A stretch of 64,000 nt of DNA. Origin: Microbulbifer agarilyticus S89. GTDB lineage: Bacteria; Pseudomonadota; Gammaproteobacteria; Pseudomonadales; Cellvibrionaceae. The notes below the pieces were generated by a model. The model was not told the origin of the DNA. It saw only the letters and a program-made list of their open reading frames with translations, and searched no databases. A program made the position numbers and the translations under genes. The stretch is taken from contig NZ_AFPJ01000043.1 in assembly GCF_000220505.1 (NCBI RefSeq), positions 110,815 to 174,814 on the forward strand, read 5' to 3'. Position 1 is the first letter of the stretch; each line of letters begins with the position of its first letter. This document shows, in pieces, positions 9,541 to 18,006 of the stretch.

Positions 9541-11733
9541 TCAGTATGCGCGGGTCTTCACATACACGCAGCCGTTGTTGGGCTGGTACTTGAGGATGGT
9601 GCCACTCAAATTACCGGTGGACTCGTAATTACCGTCGACGGTGAGGGAGCCGCTGCCGTTCACGGAGGTGACGGTGCCGCGGAAATCACAGCTGGGGTTG
9701 GCATTGCTGTCCCATACCTGCAGTTTTTCACCGGACAGGTCGCGATCAAATCGCACGCAGCTGCCACTGCTGCTGATGGTGATCTCTTCACGGCTGTCCC
9801 ACGGTAGATCGATGTAGCTCGCACAGCCGCTGCCACCCCCGGAACTGCTGGAAGAGCTACCGCCACTGGAGCTACTCGAGGAACTGCTGGAAGAGCTGCT
9901 GCCGCCCGAGCTACTTGAAGAGCTGCTCGAGGAGCTACTGCCACCGGAACTGCTGGACGAGCTGCTTGAAGAACTGCTGGAAGAGCTACTACTCGATGAG
10001 CTGCTCGAAGAACTGCTGGACGAGCTGCCGCTGACATAGACCCCGGACAGCGGGATCTGTGCGTAGACATCTTCGGCATAGGCCTGGTCCCAGGTGCTTA
10101 CCGGCGTGCCACTGACGTTCAGGTGCTTGAAGCCGGTGCCATCCCAGGCGAATGCATAGCTCACCCCTGGTGTATCAAACAGGCCCCAGGTGGTGATCGC
10201 CCCGCCTGCCGTGGTGGCCTTCGACAGGGTGTTATTGATAAACACATTGTTCGGGCCGGTCGGTCCTGACCAGTTGCTCGCATGATCACCGGAGCCATAC
10301 CAGATCGGCTGCCAGGTGCCGCTATCCGGTGCGCCATTGCTCCAGTTGCGGTGTTCAAACGGAACCGCAACGGTGTTGTTGCGAATAAGGTTGTTGCGTT
10401 CCCAGCCACCGTGCAGGTTGATATCACAGTCCAGTGTGTTGTCCTCCACAATATTGCCGGTAGCGGACCACTGCAGGGTGAGGTGGCGCAGCCGTGACAG
10501 GGCGTTCCCCTTGATCAGACTGTTGTACAGCTTGGAGCCGCGGAAGTAGCCGTTGCCGCCCGCGCCCTTGTTCCAGGAGCCGTGGAAATGGTTGTCCTTG
10601 AACGTCATGTGTCTTGCGAACTCGGTCACCAGCGGGTGGGAACCGGTCATTTCCATGCGCACATCTTCCACCCAGCCGTCTGCTGCCCATTTGAATAGAA
10701 TGCCGTGGATAGCATCTTCCGGGCACAGATTGACGTACTTCAGGCCGACCCCGTTGGGATTCGATGCGGAGTAGTCGTTGCCGTTGTAGCCGGCACAGTT
10801 GGTGCCTGTGGTGGCCATCTCCAGATAGAAGTCCCGGAAGCCCACATCCTTCACCGCCGTTACCGGCATGACGCGGCTCTTGTAGCCGCTGCTGTTGTTG
10901 AGCGGTATGTCAAACTCCAGCGGGGCATCCAGGGTCACTGTGTCATTACTGGTATTGCGCGCGGTCACGGTAAAGATCTGCGTGCGCATATGCCCGGTCT
11001 GCAGGTTGGAGCGTTTGCCACTGGGGACCTCACCCAAATCCATAAAGGCCGTATCCGAGGCTGCGCCCACATAGATCAGGTCACCCACGGAAAACTTGTT
11101 GGCGCCGTTGTTTTCCAGGTGCAGCACGGTATCGCCAATGGACGCGGTCTGATCGAATTCGATGCTGTGTTTCCAGTGAAAGTTAATACTGCCCTCGTAA
11201 TTTTGCTCACCAGAATGCTTGATGCGAGTCTCAACCCGGAAGGCGGCAAAACCGGGCCAATACTTCTTGTCAAAATCTGGTGCGCCGCTGGAATCCGCGC
11301 CATAGGGCTGCCAGCTCCGCACCGTGATTTTTGTTCCGCTCGTTGGGCTGTTGCCGGCACCAAGGATTACGACACCCGAGCGGTCTACATGTACCTCGTC
11401 GTCAATGTGAATTTCGCCGGCGGGTAATTGGATGGCGATCCGGTTGGATGGTGCATTCCCGAGCGGGATCATGGTGTCGATGATGTTTTGCAGCGCGGCC
11501 GCATCATCCATACCGTCGTTAGCAATAACACCATGGCTTGCGGCGTTGATGGTTTGGCTATAACTGGTGGGCAGTGGCTGGCCATCTTTGTATCCGGCAG
11601 CGTGGGCCGGTGTATGGGTGGCCGCAAGGGCCAGTACGGTGGCTGCCATGCCGCCCAGCAGTTTGCCGCGCGCACAGTGTCGCCGCGCTGCCGGGATTGT
11701 TCCGGCGTCGGCTTGAGGAGCGTGTTTATTCAT
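9541..11733 (-). CDS. Secreted beta-helix protein with poly-serine linker, probable polysaccharide lyase
   Basis: A 730-residue exported protein; the signal peptide ends near THTPAHAA. The N-terminal part resembles pectate-lyase-superfamily right-handed beta-helix proteins (NDGMDDAAALQNIID motif near residue 75). Asn-rich helix turns follow (GNIVEDNTLDCDINLHGGWE, then NNLIRNNTV). A long Ser/Gly linker of roughly 75 residues (about 9,830-10,035) joins a C-terminal module of about 95 residues with four cysteines, likely carbohydrate-binding or surface-docking. The start has GGAG upstream. In this locus it is the best candidate for the endo-acting lyase that makes unsaturated uronate ends. No lyase family number or substrate can be assigned by eye. 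Confidence 0.8.
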   Translation of the reverse strand: MNKHAPQADAGTIPAARRHCARGKLLGGMAATVLALAATHTPAHAAGYKDGQPLPTSYSQTINAASHGVIANDGMDDAAALQNIIDTMIPLGNAPSNRIAIQLPAGEIHIDDEVHVDRSGVVILGAGNSPTSGTKITVRSWQPYGADSSGAPDFDKKYWPGFAAFRVETRIKHSGEQNYEGSINFHWKHSIEFDQTASIGDTVLHLENNGANKFSVGDLIYVGAASDTAFMDLGEVPSGKRSNLQTGHMRTQIFTVTARNTSNDTVTLDAPLEFDIPLNNSSGYKSRVMPVTAVKDVGFRDFYLEMATTGTNCAGYNGNDYSASNPNGVGLKYVNLCPEDAIHGILFKWAADGWVEDVRMEMTGSHPLVTEFARHMTFKDNHFHGSWNKGAGGNGYFRGSKLYNSLIKGNALSRLRHLTLQWSATGNIVEDNTLDCDINLHGGWERNNLIRNNTVAVPFEHRNWSNGAPDSGTWQPIWYGSGDHASNWSGPTGPNNVFINNTLSKATTAGGAITTWGLFDTPGVSYAFAWDGTGFKHLNVSGTPVSTWDQAYAEDVYAQIPLSGVYVSGSSSSSSSSSSSSSSSSSSSSSSSSSSSGGSSSSSSSSSSSGGSSSSSSSSSSSSGGSSSSSSGGGSGCASYIDLPWDSREEITISSSGSCVRFDRDLSGEKLQVWDSNANPSCDFRGTVTSVNGSGSLTVDGNYESTGNLSGTILKYQPNNGCVYVKTRAY

Positions 11734-11851
11734 TATTGTCTCCAGGTCGTCGATTCGACGTGTTGTCTTTCTGTCTCATTCATCGCCGCGGGTTGTTCCA
11801 GGAGCGTGCTAAGGCTCCTGATGCGGCCAGCAAAAACTAGATCAGAACAAC

Positions 11852-11862
11852 TGGCCTTACAA
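11852..11862. promoter_or_regulatory. Operator-like motif upstream of the beta-helix gene
   Basis: TGGCCTTACAA is a one-mismatch form of the core TGGYMTKACCA seen at 2490, 7359, 7387 and 15716. It lies 119 bases upstream of the beta-helix start and upstream of uxuA, in the divergent region 11734-12058. Confidence 0.35.
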
Positions 11863-12012
11863 TCATGCCACCAGCCTTTCGCGTCACTTTGCAACGATTC
11901 ACTAAGATAAAAGTCTGTAAATCCTATAAAGACAGCTAATTTTAACGGGAATGCACGCGATACGGCGGTTTGGCCTTGTGATTGGGGGGGAAACAGAGTT
12001 TAATTGGTCCGG

Positions 12013-12023
12013 TGGTCATGCCA
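12013..12023. promoter_or_regulatory. Operator-like motif directly upstream of uxuA
   Basis: TGGTCATGCCA reads TGGCATGACCA on the other strand, which fits the core TGGYMTKACCA. It ends 35 bases before the uxuA ATG, a common position for a repressor site. It would lie inside the coding region if the upstream in-frame start at 11951 were used, which favours the ATG at 12059. Confidence 0.4.
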
Positions 12024-12058
12024 GTTGTGTGGCCGAGGCACGAAAGAAGGAAACTCCA

Positions 12059-13234
12059 ATGCAAGAAACCTGGCGCTGGTTCGGACCAGACGACGGAATC
12101 ACTCTCCAGCACATCGCACAGGCGGGTGCCACTGGTATTGTGACCAGCCTGCATCAGGTGCCGGCTGGGGAGGTTTGGTTGGAGTCTGACATTCGTGAAC
12201 GCAAGGACATGATCGAGGCCGCGGGGCTTACCTGGTCGGTTATCGAAAGCATACCGGTGCACAATGACATCAAGGCCCGTACCGGTGATTTTGAGCGCAT
12301 GCTGGAAAACTACCGCCAGTCGGTTATCAATGCTGGCAATGCCGGTATCGACACCATCTGTTACAACTTTATGCCGGTTGTGGATTGGACCCGCACAAAC
12401 CTGAATTACACCCTGGCAAACGGCAGCCAGGCCCTGCGCTTTGAGATGGCGGATTTCGCCGCTTACGACCTGCATATCTTGCAGCGCCCGGGGGCAGAGG
12501 GTGACTATCCGCCGGATGTGCTCGAGCGCGCTGCACGCTACCTGGAAAACACGGACAGCGATGGGCTTGTCCAGCTGGAGCGCAATATTATCGCCGGGCT
12601 TCCCGGTGGTGAGGGATCGCATGATCGCGAGAGTATCCGTCGCGCTATCCAAGTGTTTACTGACCTGGGAACGGATCGCTTCCGCGAAAACCTGTTTATG
12701 TTCTTGCGGGAAATTATCCCGGTAGCGGAGTCGGTGGGGGTGAAGATGTGCATCCATCCCGATGATCCTCCCTTCTCCCTGTTTGGTTTGCCGCGTGTGG
12801 TCTCTACAGCGGAAGACGCCCGCGCCTTGCTCAATGCCTATCCCAGTCCTGCGAATGGATTGACCATGTGCGCCGGCTCATTTGGTGCGCGCGGCGACAA
12901 TGACCTGGTGGCGATGACGAAGGAGTTTGCCGAGCGTATTTACTTCGTTCACCTGCGTAACGTGATTCGCGAAGCGGATGGTTCCTTCTATGAGTCAGAC
13001 CATCTTGGTGGTGACAATGACATGGTAGGCCTGATTCGCGCACTGTTGCAGGAAGAGCAGCGCCGGCGCGGCACCGGTAATAATTGCGAAATTCCCATGC
13101 GGCCAGATCACGGCCACCTCATGGCCGATGAGTTAAAGTTGGGCTCAGCCAAACCCGGCTATTCCTATGTGGGCCGCTTGAAGGGGTTGGCAGAATTGCG
13201 TGGTGTCATTCACGCGCTGAAAGCGACCGCGTAG
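12059..13234 (+). CDS. uxuA: Mannonate dehydratase
   Basis: Cytoplasmic dehydratase converting D-mannonate to KDG in glucuronate breakdown. The protein begins METWRWFGP-like (MQETWRWFGPDDG), the usual UxuA start, with AAGGA nearby at 12047-12051; an upstream in-frame ATG at 11951 adds a non-homologous extension and is rejected. From this start it has 391 residues, close to the usual length. Family-like stretches include CYNFMPVVDWTRT, KMCIHPDDPP and MRPDHGHLM, with metal-binding His and Asp residues. The stop lies 15 bases before uxuB. Confidence 0.96.
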   Translation: MQETWRWFGPDDGITLQHIAQAGATGIVTSLHQVPAGEVWLESDIRERKDMIEAAGLTWSVIESIPVHNDIKARTGDFERMLENYRQSVINAGNAGIDTICYNFMPVVDWTRTNLNYTLANGSQALRFEMADFAAYDLHILQRPGAEGDYPPDVLERAARYLENTDSDGLVQLERNIIAGLPGGEGSHDRESIRRAIQVFTDLGTDRFRENLFMFLREIIPVAESVGVKMCIHPDDPPFSLFGLPRVVSTAEDARALLNAYPSPANGLTMCAGSFGARGDNDLVAMTKEFAERIYFVHLRNVIREADGSFYESDHLGGDNDMVGLIRALLQEEQRRRGTGNNCEIPMRPDHGHLMADELKLGSAKPGYSYVGRLKGLAELRGVIHALKATA

Positions 13235-13249
13235 CACTCGGATAGCACT

Positions 13250-14800
13250 GTGACGGACCAGACGAGTTCCTCATCGCCTCTGCGTCGGTCCTTGCACAAT
13301 GAATTTGTCGAAGTTGCGTCGAAGGGTGCTCGGACGCTGGGCAATGGCGCACGCATGCCAGGCTACGATCCCCGCTTGCTGGGTACCGGAATTGTCCATA
13401 TCGGTAGTGGCAGTTTTCACCGCGCCCATCAGGCCGTGTTTATTGACGACTTGCTGCGACGGCGTGGCGGAAACTGGCGGATCATTGGCGTAAGCCTGCA
13501 CAGCTCTACAGCCCGTGACGCACTGCAGCCACAAAACGGTCTGTATACACTGCATGAGAAGTCGGCCGGACTCGATCAGCTGCGGGTTATTGCCTCGATT
13601 GACAGGGTATTGTTCGCTCCAGAGTCCACTTCTGAAGTCATCGAAGCGCTGGCCTCGGCTTCGACGAAAATCGTCACCATTACTGCCACCAAACATATTT
13701 ACTGCCTGTCCAGCGACGGACAGCAGCTGGATCTTTCGCACCCCGCGATCGTGCATGATGTTCTCCACCCTGCGGAACCGACTACGGTAGTGGGCTATTT
13801 GCTGGCCGCATGCCGCTTACGACGCGACCAACGTTTACCCGGTTTCAATATTATCTGTTGCGATAACCTCCCCAGCGGCGGTGCGATTTTGCGTGCCAGC
13901 CTGCGCACGGCCGCGCGCCTGCAAGACAGCGGGTTGGCCAGCTGGATAGAAGAGCAGGTGGGGGTTTGCAGTTCTGTGGTGGACTGCATGGTGCCGGCGG
14001 TGACCAAATCTATGGCGGAGCTACTTCAGCAGAGAGCCGGCTATCGCGACCACGCCTGCGTGCTCAGTGAGCCGTACCGCCAGTGGGTAATAGAGGATAA
14101 TTTTGTCGCACCGGTGCCGGACTGGGGTGCAGTAGGTGTCCGGGTGGTACCAGATATCACACCCTATGAGCGCATGAAGATTCGCCTGTTGGATGGGGCT
14201 CATTCAACCGTGGCATTTTTGGGGGCGCTCAAGGGGTATGCGTATATTCATCAGGCCATCTCCGACCCCGATATCCGCCAATTTGTCTTGCAGCTGTTGC
14301 AGGAAGAGGTGATACCAACACTGGCGGAGCTGCCTGAGGTTGATTACCACCAGTACTCGCAAGAGGCGCTTGCGCGATTCGCCAACCGCGCACTGCCCTA
14401 TACCTGCGTGCAAGTCATCGCCGGCAGCAGTCGCAAGCTGCCGCAGCGTATCTTTTCCCCGCTTGCCGAGAGGGTTGTGGGCGAGCACAAGGCATCGCGT
14501 CTAGTTGCCGTTGTGGCCACCTGGCTTGCCTACCTTTTTCTGCACTCTTTCTCCGCGGGAGGATTTCCGTTGAATGACGGCGGTTCGCAAGTGCTGGTGA
14601 AGATGCTGCAGCGCAAGAAAGATCAAAAAGGGTTTCCATCCCGGGACCATGTGCAGGCATTGCTCACCCATGCAGGGTGTGTACCTGTGGTTTTGGTGCA
14701 GGACGGGAAGCTCATTGCGGGCGTACAGCACAGTCTCGCGCGCATTATTGCGCGGGGAGTCGACGTGGTGCTGAGGGAGGCCTCACCCGAGGTGGTGTGA
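13250..14800 (+). CDS. uxuB: Fructuronate reductase (mannitol dehydrogenase family)
   Basis: NADH-dependent reductase of 516 residues converting D-fructuronate to D-mannonate, the UxuA substrate. The N-terminal Rossmann region has IVHIGSGSFHRAHQ. The C-terminal half has the helical domain with KIRLLDGAHS, holding the conserved Lys and His region of this family. It starts with GTG, 15 bases after uxuA, with no strong ribosome site, so coupling to uxuA is likely. The mannitol dehydrogenase family also includes tagaturonate reductase and mannitol dehydrogenases; pairing with uxuA supports fructuronate. Confidence 0.92.
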   Translation: MTDQTSSSSPLRRSLHNEFVEVASKGARTLGNGARMPGYDPRLLGTGIVHIGSGSFHRAHQAVFIDDLLRRRGGNWRIIGVSLHSSTARDALQPQNGLYTLHEKSAGLDQLRVIASIDRVLFAPESTSEVIEALASASTKIVTITATKHIYCLSSDGQQLDLSHPAIVHDVLHPAEPTTVVGYLLAACRLRRDQRLPGFNIICCDNLPSGGAILRASLRTAARLQDSGLASWIEEQVGVCSSVVDCMVPAVTKSMAELLQQRAGYRDHACVLSEPYRQWVIEDNFVAPVPDWGAVGVRVVPDITPYERMKIRLLDGAHSTVAFLGALKGYAYIHQAISDPDIRQFVLQLLQEEVIPTLAELPEVDYHQYSQEALARFANRALPYTCVQVIAGSSRKLPQRIFSPLAERVVGEHKASRLVAVVATWLAYLFLHSFSAGGFPLNDGGSQVLVKMLQRKKDQKGFPSRDHVQALLTHAGCVPVVLVQDGKLIAGVQHSLARIIARGVDVVLREASPEVV

Positions 14801-14832
14801 AACATGCCACACTACCCCGGGGTAGCGGTAGG

Positions 14833-15540
14833 TCAGGAGTTATCCTGCTGGAAATAGGCTGCGGCTGCAGCCGTGGCATTGTCGATATGGTTGCGCATTG
14901 CTGCCCGGGCTTTTTCCGGGTTGCGTTGCTCCAGCGCGAGAATAATCTTGCGATGATCTTCGATGGACGGGTGCACGCCCTCAGCGCGCAGGCGTTGCAT
15001 AAAGTCGGTACTGAGTTCCGATTGATTGCGCAGCTCCCACAGCCAATCGACGATTCCGGTAATGGCGGTGTTCTGGGAGGCTTCGGCGATAATACGGTGG
15101 AATTTCCAATCCGCCTTTTCTGACGCGTCCGGGCGGCTCTCTTCTTCTTCCATTTCCTTCAGCGCATTCTTGAGTTCGCGGATCTGTTCGTTGGAGATGC
15201 GCGCCGCAGCCAGTGCGCAGGCCTCCGACTCCAGAATAAAACGCGTTTCAAGAATTTCGAACGGGCCAACACCCTTGTCGCCGATCTCTGGTTGCGACTG
15301 TTGGTACTGTTTCTGCGTGGCGTAAATGCCGGAGCCGGTGCGGATCTCAATAACACCGGAAATCTCCAGGGCAATCATGGCTTCACGGATGGTCGGCCGG
15401 CTCACCCCAAGCTTGTCCGCCAGGACGCGCTCCGACGGCAGGCGCTCACCAGGTTTAATCGAGCCACTGGTGATGAGCGAGGAGAGTTGTTCCGCGACCT
15501 TGAGATAAAGACGCTCGGCCTTGATTGCCTGTAATTCCAC
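14833..15540 (-). CDS. GntR-family regulator, FadR/FCD subfamily (uronate regulator)
   Basis: Transcription regulator of 235 residues. The N-terminal winged helix-turn-helix is clear (GERLPSERVLADKLGVSRPT followed by IREAMIALE). The C-terminal all-helical ligand-binding domain fits FCD, with the ETRFILESEACALAAAR and FHRIIAEASQN segments. I chose the GTG at 15540 because AAAGG precedes it by a good distance; the open frame extends to a TTG at 15588 without clear signals. It is convergent with uxuB and divergent from kdgK, across an operator-like palindrome. UxuR/ExuR-type repression relieved by a uronate or KDG is the likely mode. The ligand is not readable from sequence. Confidence 0.88.
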   Translation of the reverse strand: MELQAIKAERLYLKVAEQLSSLITSGSIKPGERLPSERVLADKLGVSRPTIREAMIALEISGVIEIRTGSGIYATQKQYQQSQPEIGDKGVGPFEILETRFILESEACALAAARISNEQIRELKNALKEMEEEESRPDASEKADWKFHRIIAEASQNTAITGIVDWLWELRNQSELSTDFMQRLRAEGVHPSIEDHRKIILALEQRNPEKARAAMRNHIDNATAAAAAYFQQDNS

Positions 15541-15706
15541 GGGAAATACCTTTGAATATTGCTGTGTCAGTGTCGCCGGGGGTGGCAACCTATCTGACCA
15601 CTAGTCCTGATAACCGATGATGATAGCCAAATCTGCCCGGGGATAGAAGCGCGCCACCCGGTATTCCACGGATCTGCGGTTGCAAATGCGGTCTCGATTT
15701 GCTTAT

Positions 15707-15727
15707 ATGGTCAAGTGGTATGACCAT
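15707..15727. promoter_or_regulatory. Operator-like palindrome between the GntR gene and kdgK
   Basis: ATGGTC and GACCAT form a perfect 6-base inverted repeat around a 9-base centre, containing the core TGGTATGACCA (15716-15726). A further half site TTACCAG follows at 15730-15736. It is the best copy of the motif shared by the locus and is placed for autoregulation plus control of the kdgK-TRAP unit. The region 15541-15874 holds no other gene. Confidence 0.6.
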
Positions 15728-15874
15728 ATTACCAGTTGTTTCTGGAGCAGTGGTACCCCTGTGGGCTTCTAGTTATGGGAGGCTGAAGGTGATGCGACTT
15801 CTTGGCATGGATTTGGGCTTGGTTTGGGCCTGGTTAGGAATTGGGGTGATGCAGATTTTTCGGGAGATCCACAG

Positions 15875-16879
15875 GTGAAGCTGGCAGCGCTTGGAGAAGT
15901 AATGGTTGAACTGGCGCCGCAGGCGGCAGGCCACACCCCAGATCCCAGTGTTAGAACCGGTAAGCCTTTGCTGCGGCAGTCCTTCGCCGGGGATACCTTC
16001 AACACCGCGGTGTACATAGCGCGCAGTGGTGTCGAGGTCAGTTACTTAACCCTGCTGGGTGATGACCCGTACAGCGAGGAAATACTCACACTCCTGCATT
16101 CTGAGCGGATTGATGTCAGCGCCATCGAACAGTTGCCCGGACGTTGCCCGGGCCTGTACATGATTCAGAATTCAGCGGATGGTGAGCGCTACTTTACCTA
16201 CTGGCGTGGTGAGTCTCCCGCGCGAGCATTACTGACGCCGGGCACCCAGTGCCAGTTGGTAAAGTCCCATCTGCAGAAGATGGACTGCATTTACCTGAGT
16301 GGCATCAGCATTGCGATCATGCAGCGCGATGCCCGTGCCGCGCTGCTGGAGTTCTTGCGTGAATATCGGCAAGCCGGGGGGCGGGTGGCCTTCGACAGCA
16401 ACTATCGCCCGCGTTTGTGGGAATCCCCCGATACCGCCCGCAGAGTGGTCCTGGACTTTCTTCAGCAAACCGACATTGCATTGCTCACCTTCGAGGATGA
16501 GCAGGCCCTGTGGGGCGACAAGCGCCCCTTGCAGAGCCTGAAGCGCAACAGCCGTGCGGGCATTAGCGAGTTGGTTCTGAAACGCGGGGCCGAGCCGGTA
16601 CTGTTGCAACAGGGCGGCGCACTGACTGCGGTAGAGGTGCCGCCGGTCAGCAATGTCGTCGATACCACCGGCGCCGGCGATGCATTCAATGCGGGCTACC
16701 TGGGGGCTCGACTGCAGGGTGCCAGCGCGCATGACTCTATAGCCGCAGGTAATCGCTGCGCGGCGCAGGTCATTGGTTACCGCGGAGCGATAATCCCGCG
16801 TGACCAATATAACGATTGCACACGGGAATCCCTGTCTCCCGTGGGTATTGCTGCCGATACAGCCGATACAAGGGTATGA
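15875..16879 (+). CDS. kdgK: 2-keto-3-deoxygluconate kinase
   Basis: Ribokinase/PfkB-family sugar kinase that phosphorylates KDG to KDPG. The N-terminal motif KLAALGEVMVEL and the C-terminal signature DTTGAGDAFNAGYLG, with the catalytic Asp of GAGD, are both present. I chose GTG at 15875, which places the start just before the family motif and has GGGAG upstream; an open-frame ATG at 15824 adds 17 unrelated residues. The protein then has 334 residues. It receives KDG from both KduD and UxuA. The aldolase Eda is not in the window. Confidence 0.92.
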   Translation: MKLAALGEVMVELAPQAAGHTPDPSVRTGKPLLRQSFAGDTFNTAVYIARSGVEVSYLTLLGDDPYSEEILTLLHSERIDVSAIEQLPGRCPGLYMIQNSADGERYFTYWRGESPARALLTPGTQCQLVKSHLQKMDCIYLSGISIAIMQRDARAALLEFLREYRQAGGRVAFDSNYRPRLWESPDTARRVVLDFLQQTDIALLTFEDEQALWGDKRPLQSLKRNSRAGISELVLKRGAEPVLLQQGGALTAVEVPPVSNVVDTTGAGDAFNAGYLGARLQGASAHDSIAAGNRCAAQVIGYRGAIIPRDQYNDCTRESLSPVGIAADTADTRV

Positions 16880-16962
16880 TGAGTTCGGGTCGCCAGTACG
16901 CGTAGCGAGGCTGCGCGGTCCAAACCTGTACGGAATAAAAAAATAATTCACAGGTCAGCACA

Positions 16963-17955
16963 ATGATGATGAAAATGTTTCGGCGAATGCTGAAAGGCAC
17001 AGTTCTGGGAGCTACAGCCGTAGTTGTCGCCAGCTGCGGTTTTCAGGATGAGCAGGTGGCCCTGAAGCTGGCGCACACCCTGGACCAGCAGCACTCGGTC
17101 CACCGTGCCATGGTGTATATGGACAAGCGCTTGCGCGACCTCTCTGACAACAGCATGCGCATCGATATCTACTCGGGGGGGCAACTGGGCAGTGAGCGCG
17201 AGCTGATTGAGCTGCTGCAGATTGGCAGCCTCGCCATGACCAAGGTGTCGGCAAGTCCCATGGAGGGATTCGTGCCGGAGATGAAGGTGTTCAACCTGCC
17301 CTACGTTTTCCGTGACTCCGATCATTTCTGGAAAGTACTGCAAAGTCCTATCGGCAAAGACCTGCTACTCGCCTGTGAACGTGCGAAATTGCGCGGGCTT
17401 GGATACCTCGATGCTGGCAGTCGCAGTTTCTACATGAATGACGTGCCGGTGCATACCCCCGCCGATTTAACCGGCCAGAAGATCCGGGTACAAAACAGCC
17501 AGACTGCCATCAAGATGGTGAATACCCTGGGCGGTGCGGCCACACCGGTAAGTTGGGGAGAGCTGTATACCGCCTTACAACAGGGGGTGGTAAGTGGTGC
17601 AGAGAATAACCCGCCGAGCTTTTACCTTTCCAAGCACTATGAAGTTTCCCGCTACTACACCCTGGACGAGCACACGTATGTGCCGGACCTGCTGCTAATC
17701 AGTACTGAAGTGTGGAGTAAGCTTTCCGCGCAACAGCAGGGCTGGTTGAGCCAGGCTGTGGACGAGGCGGTAACTTACCAGCGCGCACTGTGGCAAACTT
17801 CTACCGAAGAATCTTTGGCCGCAGTAAAGGCGGCAGGGGTTGAAGTCATCTACCCCGACAAGCAGCCATTTATCGATGCAGTTAAACCCCTGCACGACAG
17901 CTATCAGGGTACGTCCGTCGGCGAGTTACTGGATAAGATCAAAGCGATCAATTAA
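16963..17955 (+). CDS. TRAP transporter substrate-binding protein (DctP family)
   Basis: Extracytoplasmic solute receptor of a TRAP transporter, 330 residues. The DctP fold is visible, including GGQLGSERELIELLQIGSLA, FNLPYVFRDSDHF and KIRVQNSQTAIKMVNTLGG; the Arg of KIRVQNS corresponds to the carboxylate-binding Arg of the family. The N-terminus has a hydrophobic segment ending VVASCGF, a lipobox-like motif, so the receptor may be a lipoprotein rather than a free periplasmic protein. It lies 83 bases after kdgK with the DctQ and DctM genes downstream. The ligand is probably a monomeric uronate or a keto-deoxy acid. Confidence 0.93.
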   Translation: MMMKMFRRMLKGTVLGATAVVVASCGFQDEQVALKLAHTLDQQHSVHRAMVYMDKRLRDLSDNSMRIDIYSGGQLGSERELIELLQIGSLAMTKVSASPMEGFVPEMKVFNLPYVFRDSDHFWKVLQSPIGKDLLLACERAKLRGLGYLDAGSRSFYMNDVPVHTPADLTGQKIRVQNSQTAIKMVNTLGGAATPVSWGELYTALQQGVVSGAENNPPSFYLSKHYEVSRYYTLDEHTYVPDLLLISTEVWSKLSAQQQGWLSQAVDEAVTYQRALWQTSTEESLAAVKAAGVEVIYPDKQPFIDAVKPLHDSYQGTSVGELLDKIKAIN

Positions 17956-18006
17956 GCCACCCATAACGCACGATAATTCGCGCATAAAAATAAAGTGGAA
18001 GCGAAG

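Noticed and set aside
9830-10035. Serine-codon repeats considered as a CRISPR or tandem DNA repeat
   Set aside because: They are a coding low-complexity linker in the beta-helix gene, with mixed AGC/TCC codons and no spacer structure.
11951-12058. N-terminal extension of uxuA from an upstream ATG
   Set aside because: It has no homology to UxuA, would cover an operator-like site, and the ATG at 12059 has a ribosome site and the family N-terminus.
14813-14826. CTACCCCGGGGTAG palindrome between uxuB and the GntR gene
   Set aside because: It may end transcription of the convergent genes, but it lacks a loop and a T-run and does not match the operator motif, so I do not list it as a feature.
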